Source: Phaeobacter sp. QD34_24 | Lineage (GTDB): Bacteria > Pseudomonadota > Alphaproteobacteria > Rhodobacterales > Rhodobacteraceae | DNA length: 64,000 nucleotides | NCBI RefSeq assembly: GCF_028890115.1 | Contig: NZ_JARCJD010000006.1 | Span: 1-64,000 of the forward strand | Direction: 5' to 3' | Part shown: positions 1 to 9,533 of the stretch, in pieces | Numbering within the stretch: the first letter of the stretch is position 1 | How the letters are laid out: each line of letters begins with the position of its first letter | Notes under the pieces: generated by a model | Told to the model about the DNA's origin: nothing | Seen by the model: the letters and a program-made list of their open reading frames with translations, nothing else | Databases searched by the model: none | Position numbers and translations under genes: made by a program

Positions 1-115
1 CGATTGGCAAATCACGCTCCAAGACCCAAACTCGGGGAAAGCTGGGCAACACCAGCCAGTTTCCACACAGCCTCTCCGCATAGCTGACCAACACGACCTG
101 CTGACACCCCCAAAG

Positions 116-144
116 AAAAAGGGCCCGGAGAACCGGACCCTTTT
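116..144 (-). terminator. Rho-independent terminator of mdh
   Basis: Read on the minus strand, a near-perfect GC-rich stem (AAAGGGTCCGG / CCGGGCCCTTT, one G-U pair, four-base loop TTCT) ends in a T run. It begins about 20 bases past the mdh stop codon, so it most likely ends the mdh transcript. The first 115 bases of the window show no gene or clear signal. Confidence 0.85.
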
Positions 145-165
145 GGAAATCGCTTGGGGCTGATC

Positions 166-1167
<1,002 letters not shown>

Positions 1168-1196
1168 CTAAGCCTTAACGCTGCTTCGCGCAAGTG

Positions 1197-1210
1197 TTCT
1201 GCGCTGCGGC
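1197..1210. promoter_or_regulatory. shared motif TTCTGCGCTGCGGC in mdh upstream region
   Basis: This 14-base string recurs exactly upstream of mcl2 (2815-2828) and with two changes upstream of ccr (18552-18565, TTCTGCATTGCGGC). It lies between the divergent mdh and TauE-type genes. A regulatory role is inferred from recurrence only; the binding protein is unknown. Confidence 0.4.
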
Positions 1211-1282
1211 ACGGGTTTTGCGCCGCTTGCCGCCTTTTGAGGCCTTCGGCTAAATGGTTTTGAAATAAGGGAGTTCCTTGCC

Positions 1283-2080
1283 GTGCAGATCCTGGAGGCC
1301 GGTCCGGTGTTTTTTGCCTTTGCGGTGCCTGCGGTGGTCTTTGCCGGGGTGTCGAAGGGGGGCTTCGGCTCGGGCGCGGCCTTTGCCGGCGTTTCGATTC
1401 TGGCGCTGATTGTCGAGCCGGGTCAGGCGCTTGCGCTGATGTTGCCGCTGTTGATGTTGATCGATGTCGCAGCGCTCAAACCCTATTGGCGGCGCTGGAA
1501 TGGAGGCGATGCGCTGCTGCTGATCCTGGGCGGGCTGCCGGGGGTTGCCCTGGGGGCCTGGCTGTTTTCGGCCATCGACGGCGATGCAATGCGGCTGTTG
1601 ATCGGCGGTCTTTCTGTCGCATTTGTGATCTGGCAGCTGCGTGCCCGGTTCGGCTGGGTGGCAAGGTCAGATCCACACATGCGGGGATCGGGCAGGGGAA
1701 TTGCCAGGCGGATCACCAGGCGGATCACCGGGCTGAGCGCAGGGGCGACTGCCGGTTTCACCAGTTTTGTCAGCCACGCGGGCGGGCCGCCGGTGGCGGT
1801 CTATCTGCTCAGCCGGGGGCGGGCCAAGACCGAATACCAGGCGACCACGGTCCTGGTGTTCTGGGTGCTCAACCTTGCCAAGGCAGTTCCCTATGCGAGC
1901 CTTGGCCTGTTCAGTGCCGAAACGCTGACACTTGGGCTGATGCTGGCGCCATTTGCGCTGTTTGGCACATGGGCCGGGGTCCGGCTGCACCACCACATCC
2001 CCGAAGGCGTGTTTTTCGCCATCGCCTATGTGCTGTTGACCGTGACCGGTGCCAAGCTGATCTGGGACGGGCTGGCGTGA
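1283..2080 (+). CDS. TauE/SafE family membrane permease
   Basis: Predicted integral membrane anion permease or exporter of the TauE/SafE (former DUF81) family, members of which export sulfite or sulfoacetate or take up small organic anions. The 265 residues are mostly hydrophobic segments. The N-terminal half has the family-like pattern FAGVSKGGFGSG (about residues 14-25), and the second half has a related FTSFVSHAGGPP segment (about residues 159-170). The start is GTG, chosen because a strong Shine-Dalgarno (AAGGGAG) stands 9 bases upstream and no ATG fits. It is transcribed away from mdh. The substrate cannot be read from sequence. A second family member lies at 24992-25909. Confidence 0.85.
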   Translation: MQILEAGPVFFAFAVPAVVFAGVSKGGFGSGAAFAGVSILALIVEPGQALALMLPLLMLIDVAALKPYWRRWNGGDALLLILGGLPGVALGAWLFSAIDGDAMRLLIGGLSVAFVIWQLRARFGWVARSDPHMRGSGRGIARRITRRITGLSAGATAGFTSFVSHAGGPPVAVYLLSRGRAKTEYQATTVLVFWVLNLAKAVPYASLGLFSAETLTLGLMLAPFALFGTWAGVRLHHHIPEGVFFAIAYVLLTVTGAKLIWDGLA

Positions 2081-2152
2081 CCCCGGAGCGGGCCGCACAT
2101 CAGGCGGTCCGATCCATGGGATGCACACACAGCCCCGAGTAGGGATCCGGGA

Positions 2153-2467
2153 TCAGGCGTCGTTGTCGGTGTTGGGCAGGGCTTCGGCCAGAACCTCATA
2201 CGACTGGCCCGAGGCCATCAGGCAGGTCAGCCCGTTCGGCATCGTGACGGTGATGGTCCAGGTGCCGGATTCGGGAGAGGCAAAGGTCTCCATCACCATG
2301 CCCTGGCCGCCCAGACCAATGCTCTGGCGGCTTTCGCCGTATTTCTCGGCCAGTCGTTCCACGACCACCTCGCGCGGGGCGCAGTTGCGGCCCTGTGCAA
2401 AGGAGCTGGTTGCGGTCAGGACCAGAACGGCCAGGCCTGCTGCTGTTTTGAACATCGTCTTCTTCAT
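2153..2467 (-). CDS. small exported protein of unknown function
   Basis: A 104-residue protein with a clear Sec signal peptide: Lys at positions 2, 3 and 7, a hydrophobic core AAGLAVLVL and a cleavage site near SSFAQ. The mature part of about 80 residues has two cysteines (in NCAP and LTCLM), which could form a disulfide in the periplasm. The segment VVVERLAEKYGESRQSIGLG looks like a conserved helix of exported alphaproteobacterial hypothetical proteins, but I do not recognise a named family. It is a single gene, convergent with the TauE-type permease. Function unknown. Confidence 0.7.
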   Translation of the reverse strand: MKKTMFKTAAGLAVLVLTATSSFAQGRNCAPREVVVERLAEKYGESRQSIGLGGQGMVMETFASPESGTWTITVTMPNGLTCLMASGQSYEVLAEALPNTDNDA

Positions 2468-2898
2468 GGGTTTTACCCTTTCCCGAACGGCCTGACAGGG
2501 AAGGAGGCAACAAGCTGCCTTCCTCCGAAGTCCCTAACACTGGGCCGGTTTTGCGTGACGTAATCGTTATGCGGGCCTTTGGCCCAGAGGAGTGCCGCAG
2601 CACCTGTGGCTTGCGGCGTTCTGTGCGGACCGTCCTGGCCCCCGGGCAGGCGGATCATGGAGGGATCTGCTGTGTCCCGGACCGGCTGCGCGATAGAAAA
2701 ACTCTGCCAAAGAGGTGCTGACAACTGGTTAATCTGGTGTGCATTCACGATTCGCTTCAGATTTCAAGTGGTTCTTTGTGGGGATTTTGCGATTTTTGCG
2801 CGAAATGCAGGCGTTTCTGCGCTGCGGCGGGAATTATCTTGAAAGTATCTATTCGAATCTGTACCGGTTTGCGCAACAAAATGACTTGGAGACTTCAG
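2468..2898. other. intergenic region upstream of mcl2
   Basis: 431 bases without a convincing gene; open frames here have no ribosome binding site or recognisable protein. The 5' part would carry the promoter of the small exported protein. An imperfect hairpin lies around 2500-2525. The part before mcl2 is AT-rich and holds TTTTGC, TTTTTGC and TTTCTGC half-site-like strings, including the shared motif at 2815-2833. Confidence 0.6.
2815..2833. promoter_or_regulatory. shared motif upstream of mcl2
   Basis: TTCTGCGCTGCGGCGGGAA, 66 bases before the mcl2 start. It matches the copies near mdh (1197) and ccr (18552). Proposed binding site of a common regulator of the ethylmalonyl-CoA pathway and TCA genes; inference from sequence recurrence. 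Confidence 0.4.
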
Positions 2899-3753
2899 AT
2901 GGACCCGCGTACCCGCCCCTATCGTTCGGTATTGTACATCCCCGGCTCAAAGCCGCGCGCGCTGGACAAGGCGCGTTCCCTGCCGGTGGACGCGGTGATC
3001 TTTGACCTGGAGGACGCGGTGTCGCTCGAGGAAAAGGACAATGCGCGCGACACCCTGGCGGAGGCGCTGGCGACGGGCGGCTATGGCGCCCGCGTGCGCA
3101 TCGTGCGGATCAACGGGCTGGACACCCCATGGGGCCGCGCCGATGCCGAAGCCGCTGCCAAGATGGACTGCGATGCGATCCTTCTGCCAAAGGTTTCCTC
3201 CCCCGCCGATCTGGACGCGCTGGCTGAAATCACCGGTGACAAGCCGCTCTGGGCGATGATGGAAACCCCGCGCGGCATGCTGAACGCGAGTGAGATCGCG
3301 GCGCACCCGAAATTGCAGGGCATGGTGATGGGCACCAACGATCTGGCCAAGGAGCTGCAGACCCGCTTCCGCCCCGATCGCCTGCCGATGATGGCCGGCC
3401 TCGGCCTGTGCCTGCTGGCCGCCAAGGCAGAGGGCAAGATCATCGTCGATGGCGTCTACAATGCCTTCAAGGATGACGAGGGCCTGAAGGTGGAATGCGA
3501 TCAGGGCCGTGACATGGGCTTTGACGGCAAGACCCTGATCCACCCGGCGCAGGTCGATGTGACCAACACCGCCTATGCGCCGTCGGAGGCCGAGATTGAT
3601 CTCGCCCGCCGCCAGATCACCGCCTTTGAAGAGGTCGAGGCCTCGGGGCAGGGCGTTGCGGTTGTCGATGGCAAGATCGTCGAGAACCTGCACGTCGCCA
3701 CCGCGCGGGAAATTCTTGCAAAAGCGGATGCAATCGCAGCCATTTCGGCCTAG
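2899..3753 (+). CDS. mcl2: CitE-family enzyme, probable (3S)-malyl-CoA thioesterase
   Basis: A CitE-like TIM-barrel protein acting on malyl-CoA in the ethylmalonyl-CoA pathway for acetate assimilation. The 284 residues contain FDLEDAV, LLPKV, the MMETPRGMLNA segment with the Mg-binding Glu, and GTNDLAKEL. I favour Mcl2 (malyl-CoA thioesterase) over the longer Mcl1 lyase. The protein starts directly at RPYRSVLYIPGSKPRALDKA without the longer Mcl1-type N-terminus, and mdh, mch and sdh lie nearby as remembered for Rhodobacter. A beta-methylmalyl-CoA lyase activity is the alternative. The start at 2899 follows GGAG with 8 bases between; an in-frame ATG at 2881 is possible, and a far upstream ATG is unlikely. 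Confidence 0.85.
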   Translation: MDPRTRPYRSVLYIPGSKPRALDKARSLPVDAVIFDLEDAVSLEEKDNARDTLAEALATGGYGARVRIVRINGLDTPWGRADAEAAAKMDCDAILLPKVSSPADLDALAEITGDKPLWAMMETPRGMLNASEIAAHPKLQGMVMGTNDLAKELQTRFRPDRLPMMAGLGLCLLAAKAEGKIIVDGVYNAFKDDEGLKVECDQGRDMGFDGKTLIHPAQVDVTNTAYAPSEAEIDLARRQITAFEEVEASGQGVAVVDGKIVENLHVATAREILAKADAIAAISA

Positions 3754-3790
3754 GTGTTAACCACGTTTAACACCTTGATCGGAGACTGAT

Positions 3791-4339
3791 ATGGCACTTT
3801 TGGTCCTAGGCATCCTACTGTGGTGGGCTGCGCATCTGTTCAAGCGCATCGCCCCCGGTGCGCGCGCATCCCTGGGCGACAAGGGCAAGGGCATTGTCGC
3901 CGTTGCTCTGGTTGTCAGCATCGTGTTGATGGTGATCGGCTATCGTTCGGCTGAAAGCTATGACTTGGGGATCTACCCCCCGTTCTTCCAGCATATCAAC
4001 AATCTCCTGATCTTGCTTGCGCTCTACTTCACCAGCCCCGGACCCAGCAAGGGCGCGCTCTTTTACAAGATGCGCCACCCGATGCTCACCGGTTTTGGCC
4101 TCTGGGCGATTGCCCACCTGCTGGTCAACTGGGATCCGGCCTCTTTCGTGCTCTTTGGCGGGCTCTGGGCCTGGTCGATCGTGGAGAAAATCGTGATCAA
4201 CCGCGCCGAACCGGACTGGACTCCGGGGCCCAAGGGCAGCATCGCCAAGGATGGCATGTTCTTTGTCGCCTCGATCGTGCTCTTGGCAGTGATCGGCTAT
4301 ATCCACGGGCTGATCGGCCCCTCACCATTTCCGGGGTAA
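3791..4339 (+). CDS. NnrU family integral membrane protein
   Basis: A 182-residue membrane protein with about five hydrophobic helices. The segment FYKMRHPMLTGFGLWAIAHLLVNWD is typical of the NnrU/isoprenylcysteine methyltransferase-like fold. NnrU was first described beside nitric oxide reductase genes, but no denitrification genes are present here. It lies 37 bases after mcl2 and 7 bases before the DUF1737 gene, so it is probably co-transcribed with mcl2 and mch. From memory this placement recurs in Rhodobacterales. The biochemical role is not established. Confidence 0.8.
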   Translation: MALLVLGILLWWAAHLFKRIAPGARASLGDKGKGIVAVALVVSIVLMVIGYRSAESYDLGIYPPFFQHINNLLILLALYFTSPGPSKGALFYKMRHPMLTGFGLWAIAHLLVNWDPASFVLFGGLWAWSIVEKIVINRAEPDWTPGPKGSIAKDGMFFVASIVLLAVIGYIHGLIGPSPFPG

Positions 4340-4346
4340 CTGAGCC

Positions 4347-4550
4347 ATGAAACTCTACCGCTTCCTGAGCGAAGACGACACTTCCGCCTTTTGTCACAAG
4401 GTGACCGATGCGCTGAACAAGGGATGGGAGCTTTATGGCTCCCCCACCCAGACCTTTGACCCGGTCAAGGGCATCATGCGCTGCGGTCAATCCGTTGTGA
4501 AAGAGGTGGAGGGCACCTATACACCTGACACAAAACTAGGAGAGCACTGA
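4347..4550 (+). CDS. DUF1737 family small protein
   Basis: A 67-residue soluble protein (MKLYRFLSEDDTSAFCHKV..., then WELYGSPTQTFD) fitting the DUF1737 family, whose members are short and function-unknown. Its TGA stop overlaps the mch ATG by one base, which implies translational coupling with mesaconyl-CoA hydratase. This points to a role tied to the mcl2-mch operon rather than a random passenger, but nothing in the sequence shows an activity. Confidence 0.8.
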   Translation: MKLYRFLSEDDTSAFCHKVTDALNKGWELYGSPTQTFDPVKGIMRCGQSVVKEVEGTYTPDTKLGEH

Positions 4551-5596
4551 TGGCCAAGACCACAGCTGCAAAAACCAATCCGGGGCGTTTTTTCGAAGAC
4601 TACAAGGTGGGGGATGTGATCGCCCACGCGGTGCCGCGCACCGTTTCGGGCGGGGAACGGGCGATGTATCACGCGCTCTATCCGGCCCGCAATGCGCTCT
4701 ATTCCTCGGATGAATTTGCGCGCAGCTGTGGTCTGCCCGGCTCGCCCATCGATGATCTGGCGGCCTTTCATATCGTCTTCGGCAAGACGGTGCCGGATAT
4801 CTCGCTGAATGCGGTCGCCAACCTCGGCTATGCCGAGGGGCGCTGGCTGTTGCCGGTCTACGAGGGCGACACGCTGCGTTCGGAATCCGAGGTGATCGGG
4901 GTCAAGCAGAACTCCAACGGCAAATCGGGCGTGGTCTATGTGCGCACCCGCGGGCTGAACCAGAACGACGAGGTCGTGATGGAATACGTGCGCTGGGTGA
5001 TGGTGCGCAAGAACAACCTCGATGCGCCTGCGCCCGAAACCGTGATCCCCGAACTCAGCAAGGTGATCCCGGCTTCGGATCTGAAGATCCCCGGCGGTCT
5101 CGATTTCAGCAATTACGATTTCACCCTCGCCGGTGAGGGCCACCGCTGGGGCGATTACGAGGTGGGCGAGACCATCGACCACGTCGATGGCGTCACCGTG
5201 GAAGAGGCCGAGCATATGCTGGCCACCCGCCTGTGGCAGAACACCGCCAAGGTGCATTTCGACGCCACCGCGCGCCCCGATGGCACCCGGCTGATCTATG
5301 GCGGCCATGTGATCTCGATGGCGCGGGCACTGTCCTTCAACGGTCTGGCCAATGCGCAGATGATCGTCGGCCTCAATGGCGGGGCGCATGCCAACCCCTG
5401 CCTGTCGGGCACCACCATCCGCGCCTGGTCCGAGGTGCTGGACAAGGCCGATACCGAGGCCCCCGGCGTCGGCGCCATCCGCCTGCGTCTGGTCGCGACC
5501 AGCGGCGGCGCGCCCTTCGCGCTGAAGGGTGAGGATGGCAAATACCTGCCCGAGGTTCTGCTGGACCTCGATTACTGGGCCCTGATGCCCAAGTAA
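4550..5596 (+). CDS. mch: mesaconyl-CoA hydratase
   Basis: Hydrates mesaconyl-C1-CoA to beta-methylmalyl-CoA in the ethylmalonyl-CoA pathway. The 348 residues form two MaoC-like hot-dog domains. The first (about 10-165) has FEDYKVGDVIAHAVPRTVSGGERAMYHALYP. The second (about 185-345) has WGDYEVGETIDHVDGVTVEEAEH, with YGGHVISMARAL as the likely active-site helix. The length agrees with the Rhodobacter and Chloroflexus enzymes. It is the last gene of the mcl2-nnrU-DUF1737-mch operon, with its start coupled to the preceding stop. Confidence 0.92.
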   Translation: MAKTTAAKTNPGRFFEDYKVGDVIAHAVPRTVSGGERAMYHALYPARNALYSSDEFARSCGLPGSPIDDLAAFHIVFGKTVPDISLNAVANLGYAEGRWLLPVYEGDTLRSESEVIGVKQNSNGKSGVVYVRTRGLNQNDEVVMEYVRWVMVRKNNLDAPAPETVIPELSKVIPASDLKIPGGLDFSNYDFTLAGEGHRWGDYEVGETIDHVDGVTVEEAEHMLATRLWQNTAKVHFDATARPDGTRLIYGGHVISMARALSFNGLANAQMIVGLNGGAHANPCLSGTTIRAWSEVLDKADTEAPGVGAIRLRLVATSGGAPFALKGEDGKYLPEVLLDLDYWALMPK

Positions 5597-5737
5597 CAGG
5601 CCACCTCTGGCGCCTTTCCAGGATGTCTGGGAGGGCGCCGGTCAGGCTGTGATTGGGGCAATGCGGTCAGAGTGGCGCCAAAGCGGACAGAGCTGTGCGG
5701 CGCAGTGATTCTGCGCCTTTTGTGGCAAGTGAAGGTT

Positions 5738-5770
5738 TTGTGATCACTTAACTGACCGCCGTGATCACAA
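5738..5770. promoter_or_regulatory. twin GTGATCAC palindromes upstream of sdhC
   Basis: TTGTGATCAC (5738-5747) and GTGATCACAA (5761-5770) are arms of one large inverted repeat, and each also contains the 8-bp palindrome GTGATCAC. The two palindrome centres are 21 bp apart, two helical turns, which suits cooperative binding of two dimers. The pair lies 114-146 bases before the sdhC start. It is probably an operator for the sdh operon; the regulator is unknown. Confidence 0.55.
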
Positions 5771-5883
5771 TTCTCGTCTTTTCTGCACCGCAGTGAAAAT
5801 ATGGCGCGATTTTTACCGCTCCTTTGCGTGACAGCGCGCAAAAAACCGGTAAAACGTGGTCAGCTAACCGGAAAGGAGCCAAC

Positions 5884-6273
5884 ATGGCCGATGTCAATCG
5901 GGGCAATCGCCCGCTTTCGCCCTTTATGATTGGGCCGTATTACCGGCCTCAACTCACCTCCATCTCCTCGATCATGGTGCGCATCTCAGGCCTCGCGGTT
6001 CTGGGCGTGGCGCTTCTGGTGGTCTGGTGGCTGGTGGCTGCCGCGACCTCGGCCGAGTATTTTGCCATCGCCAATGCGGTGCTGACCAGCTGGTTCGGAG
6101 ATCTGGTGCTGCTGGGGGCGACCTGGGCGCTTTGGTATCACACGCTGGGCCGCCTGCGTCACGTGATCTGGGATTTCGGCCATTGCCTTGAGGTCAAGGT
6201 GGCCGAGAAGCTCGGCATCGGCATGTTCGTCGGCGCCACCGTTCTGACCATCATTACCGTGCTCGTGGTGTAA
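5884..6273 (+). CDS. sdhC: succinate dehydrogenase cytochrome b556 subunit
   Basis: Membrane anchor subunit of respiratory complex II. The 129 residues have three transmembrane helices and the quinone/heme signatures SIMVRISG near residue 30 and HTLGRLRHVIWDFGH (the second His is the usual heme b ligand). I chose the ATG at 5884 because AAAGGAG stands just upstream and the family begins with NRPLSPFMIGPYYRPQLTS. Upstream in-frame codons lack a ribosome binding site. It is the first gene of sdhC-D-A-(sulfotransferase-like)-B, after a 287-base regulatory region with the twin palindromes. Confidence 0.95.
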   Translation: MADVNRGNRPLSPFMIGPYYRPQLTSISSIMVRISGLAVLGVALLVVWWLVAAATSAEYFAIANAVLTSWFGDLVLLGATWALWYHTLGRLRHVIWDFGHCLEVKVAEKLGIGMFVGATVLTIITVLVV

Positions 6274-6283
6274 GGAGACAGCC

Positions 6284-6655
6284 ATGCGTTATCTGACCGA
6301 CCGCAAGCGGGCCCAGGGGTTGGGCTCCGGGGGAAGTGGAACCCAGCAACATTGGCAGATGATGGTCCGCTCCATCATCATGGTGGTGCTGGTGCCGCTG
6401 TTCGTCATCACCTTCGGCATGGGGCTTGGCGGCTCCTACGAAGAGGTCCTGGCCTATTTCAGCCGTCCCTTCCCGGCCATCGTCATGGGATTGGCGCTGG
6501 TTGTGGGGATCTACCACCTGATGTGCGAAGCGCAGGAAGCGATCGAGGACTATGTGCACGGCACCAAGGGCAAGCTGACCCTGGTGGCGGTCAAGGCCTT
6601 TGCCTTCACGCTGATCGCGGCGAGCCTTTTTGCCCTCGTCAAGCTGGCCCTGTGA
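6284..6655 (+). CDS. sdhD: succinate dehydrogenase membrane anchor subunit
   Basis: Second hydrophobic subunit of complex II, 123 residues with three transmembrane helices. The motif YHLMCEAQEAIEDYVHG holds the conserved heme-binding His and the D-Y pair of the quinone site. It starts 10 bases after sdhC with a good AAGGAGA site. Confidence 0.93.
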   Translation: MRYLTDRKRAQGLGSGGSGTQQHWQMMVRSIIMVVLVPLFVITFGMGLGGSYEEVLAYFSRPFPAIVMGLALVVGIYHLMCEAQEAIEDYVHGTKGKLTLVAVKAFAFTLIAASLFALVKLAL

Positions 6656-6693
6656 ACCGGCCCTGTGAACCTGCGCGGTAAGGAACAAGAACA

Positions 6694-8502
6694 ATGACAG
6701 CAGCATATGAATATGAAACCCACGAATATGATGTCGTGGTTGTGGGCGCCGGCGGCGCCGGTCTGCGCGCCACCCTCGGCATGGCCGAACAGGGTCTGCG
6801 CACCGCCTGCGTGACCAAGGTTTTCCCGACCCGCTCCCACACGGTTGCGGCACAGGGCGGTATTGCCGCCTCGCTCAGCAACATGGGACCGGACCACTGG
6901 CAGTGGCACATGTATGACACCGTCAAGGGCTCGGACTGGCTGGGTGACACCGACGCGATGGAATATCTGGCCCGCGAAGCGCCCAAGGCGGTTTACGAGC
7001 TGGAACACTATGGCGTGCCTTTCTCCCGGACCGAAGAAGGCAAGATCTACCAGCGTCCCTTTGGCGGCCACACCACCGAATTCGGTGAAGGCCCCGCCGT
7101 GCAGCGGACCTGTGCTGCCGCCGACCGGACCGGCCACGCCATCCTGCACACGCTTTATGGTCAGAGCCTCAAGAACAACGCTGAGTTCTACATCGAGTAT
7201 TTCGCCATCGACCTGATCATGTCCGAAGACGGGCAGTGCCAGGGCGTTGTCTGCTGGAAGCTCGACGACGGCACCATGCATGTCTTCAACGCCAAGATGG
7301 TCGTGCTGGCCACCGGCGGCTATGGCCGTGCCTATTTCAGCGCCACCTCGGCCCATACCTGCACCGGCGACGGTGGCGGCATGGTGGCCCGTGCGGGCCT
7401 GCCTCTGCAGGACATGGAGTTTGTGCAGTTCCACCCGACCGGTATCTATGGCTCGGGCTGCCTGATCACCGAAGGCGCGCGCGGCGAAGGGGGGTATCTC
7501 ACCAACTCCGAAGGCGAACGCTTCATGGAGCGCTATGCGCCCCAGTACAAGGACCTCGCCCCGCGTGACTATGTCTCGCGCTCCATGACCATGGAGATCC
7601 GCGAGGGCCGCGGTGTGGGTGAACATGGTGACCACATTCACCTGAACCTTTCCCACTTGCCGCCCGAAGCCCTGGCCGAACGCCTGCCGGGCATCTCGGA
7701 AAGCGCCAAGATCTTTGCCGGTGTGGATGTCACCAAGGAGCCGATCCCGGTTCTGCCCACGGTGCACTACAACATGGGCGGCATTCCCACCAACTACTGG
7801 GGCGAAGTGCTGAACCCAACCGCCGAGGATCCCACCGCCGTGGTGCCGGGTCTGATGGCCGTGGGCGAAGCGGGCTGTGCCTCGGTACACGGTGCCAACC
7901 GTCTGGGATCGAACTCGCTCATTGACCTCGTGGTGTTCGGCCGCGCCGCTGCAATCCGCGCGGGCAAGGTTGTGAACCCCGAGACCCCCAACCCCGAGCT
8001 GAACCAGTCCCAGATCGACAAGGCGTTCGATCGCTTTGACGGGCTGCGCAACGCAAATGGCGGCATTCCGACCGCCGATCTGCGTCTGGAAATGCAGCGC
8101 ACCATGCAGGCCGATGCCGCCGTGTTCCGGACCTCGGAAACCATGGCCGAGGGCGTCGAGAAGATGACCGCGATCGCCGCCAAGATGGGCGATCTCAAGG
8201 TCACCGACCGCTCGCTGGTGTGGAACTCCGACCTGATGGAGACGCTGGAGCTCACCAACCTGATGCCGAACGCGCTGGCCACCATCGTCGGCGCCGAGGC
8301 CCGCAAGGAAAGCCGTGGCGCCCATGCGCATGAGGATTTCACTGCCCGTGACGACGAAAACTGGCGCGTCCACTCGGTCGCCCGCGTCGAGGGCAACAAG
8401 GTGGACCTCAGCTATCGTCCGGTGATCGTCGATCCGCTCACCACCGAGGACGAGGGCGGTATCAGCCTCAAGCGTATCGCGCCCAAGGCGCGGACCTTCT
8501 GA
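6694..8502 (+). CDS. sdhA: succinate dehydrogenase flavoprotein subunit
   Basis: Catalytic FAD subunit of complex II, oxidising succinate to fumarate at the cytoplasmic face of the inner membrane. The 602 residues show the dinucleotide motif [10 protein letters not shown] (18-27), the covalent FAD-attachment His49 in [10 protein letters not shown], the active-site region QFHPTGIYG, and RDYVSRSM. Length and order are normal. Unusually, it is followed after two bases not by sdhB but by a sulfotransferase-like gene. Confidence 0.97.
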   Translation: MTAAYEYETHEYDVVVVGAGGAGLRATLGMAEQGLRTACVTKVFPTRSHTVAAQGGIAASLSNMGPDHWQWHMYDTVKGSDWLGDTDAMEYLAREAPKAVYELEHYGVPFSRTEEGKIYQRPFGGHTTEFGEGPAVQRTCAAADRTGHAILHTLYGQSLKNNAEFYIEYFAIDLIMSEDGQCQGVVCWKLDDGTMHVFNAKMVVLATGGYGRAYFSATSAHTCTGDGGGMVARAGLPLQDMEFVQFHPTGIYGSGCLITEGARGEGGYLTNSEGERFMERYAPQYKDLAPRDYVSRSMTMEIREGRGVGEHGDHIHLNLSHLPPEALAERLPGISESAKIFAGVDVTKEPIPVLPTVHYNMGGIPTNYWGEVLNPTAEDPTAVVPGLMAVGEAGCASVHGANRLGSNSLIDLVVFGRAAAIRAGKVVNPETPNPELNQSQIDKAFDRFDGLRNANGGIPTADLRLEMQRTMQADAAVFRTSETMAEGVEKMTAIAAKMGDLKVTDRSLVWNSDLMETLELTNLMPNALATIVGAEARKESRGAHAHEDFTARDDENWRVHSVARVEGNKVDLSYRPVIVDPLTTEDEGGISLKRIAPKARTF

Positions 8503-8504
8503 GC

Positions 8505-9383
8505 ATGGCCACAGCGCATATCGAACAGACCGCATGGCAACCACTGGGCTTCGTGCCCGGTGTTGCCCTGCGCCTGTTCGGCATGCGCCGCTCGGGCAAC
8601 CATGCCATCGTGGGCTGGCTGCAGCGCAATGCCCCCGGTGGGCGCTCGGTCTTCCTCAACAACTGCAAGCCGGGCCAGGATCCCTTGCGCAGCTTTCGCG
8701 GGATCGAGGTCAATGGCGCCCACGCCCCCCAGCACAAGGCGCTGCGGGATATGGCTTCGGTGGCGGGCGCGGCCGGTGACGGCGCGCTTCTGGTGATGTC
8801 CTACGAGGATACATCGCCCGCGGAATTCACCGGAGACCAACAGGTGTCCGGCGGCTTCGATGAGAGCCTCCTGAGCCGCAACGTGCTGATCTATCGCAGC
8901 TTCCTCAACTGGTCGGCCTCGCTTCTGAAGAAGATGCAAGGCAACCCCAGCTACAGCCTGGTGCGCCGCAACGCTATCTTGCTGCGCGCAATGGACACCT
9001 ACACCCGCCTGTTGGGCATGGTGGAACTGGCAAAGGATCTTGCGGTTACCTGCATTTCCTATGATCGCTGGTGCCGGGAGGAGGCCTATCGCGCGGATCT
9101 GCTTGAGGAGCTGGGCCTTGAGGTTCAGGACAACGGCCTTGGCACGGTGCAGCGCTATGGCGGCGGCTCTTCCTTCCAGAAGGATGCCAAGGGCGCCGAG
9201 GATCTTCAGACCGATCAACGCTGGCGCCAGATGGCGGAGGATGCGGAATACCAGTCCGTCCTGCACCTGGCCGCGCGCGATACCGCGCTGACCGACCGGC
9301 TGTCGCGGCTGTTCCCAAGTGATGCGGCGCTGCTGGCGCGTGTGGCATCCGAAACCCCGATGATGCGCGGAGGGCTGGCATGA
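8505..9383 (+). CDS. sulfotransferase-like P-loop protein inside the sdh operon
   Basis: A 292-residue protein not expected in an sdh operon. Residues 22-34 (RLFGMRRSGNHAI) resemble the 5'-phosphosulfate loop of sulfotransferases (PRSGtT-like), and residues 130-139 (YRSFLNWSAS) sit where the 3'-phosphate motif with its conserved Arg and Ser would be. That supports the broad sulfotransferase/P-loop fold, but the loop deviates (GMRRSGN) and no acceptor can be named. It starts two bases after the sdhA stop and ends 150 bases before sdhB, so it must be co-transcribed with both. No signal peptide. A real family member with unknown substrate is my reading. Confidence 0.7.
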   Translation: MATAHIEQTAWQPLGFVPGVALRLFGMRRSGNHAIVGWLQRNAPGGRSVFLNNCKPGQDPLRSFRGIEVNGAHAPQHKALRDMASVAGAAGDGALLVMSYEDTSPAEFTGDQQVSGGFDESLLSRNVLIYRSFLNWSASLLKKMQGNPSYSLVRRNAILLRAMDTYTRLLGMVELAKDLAVTCISYDRWCREEAYRADLLEELGLEVQDNGLGTVQRYGGGSSFQKDAKGAEDLQTDQRWRQMAEDAEYQSVLHLAARDTALTDRLSRLFPSDAALLARVASETPMMRGGLA

Positions 9384-9533
9384 TGGCCCCCGCACCCTTG
9401 AACCCAGGCGCCGGTTTCGGCGCCGCACTCGCTTTCCGGCAGGGCACCCGCCTCAAGCCGGTTCATCCGATCTCCTGTCTGCAGGCACCGCTTTGGTCCC
9501 TGACGATGGGCGGCTAAGCAAGGAGACAGATCT

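Noticed and set aside
6550-8544. Open frame of 664 codons on the minus strand across sdhA
   Set aside because: It is a GC-rich antisense shadow of the certain sdhA gene, rich in His, Gly and Arg, with no domain or ribosome site.
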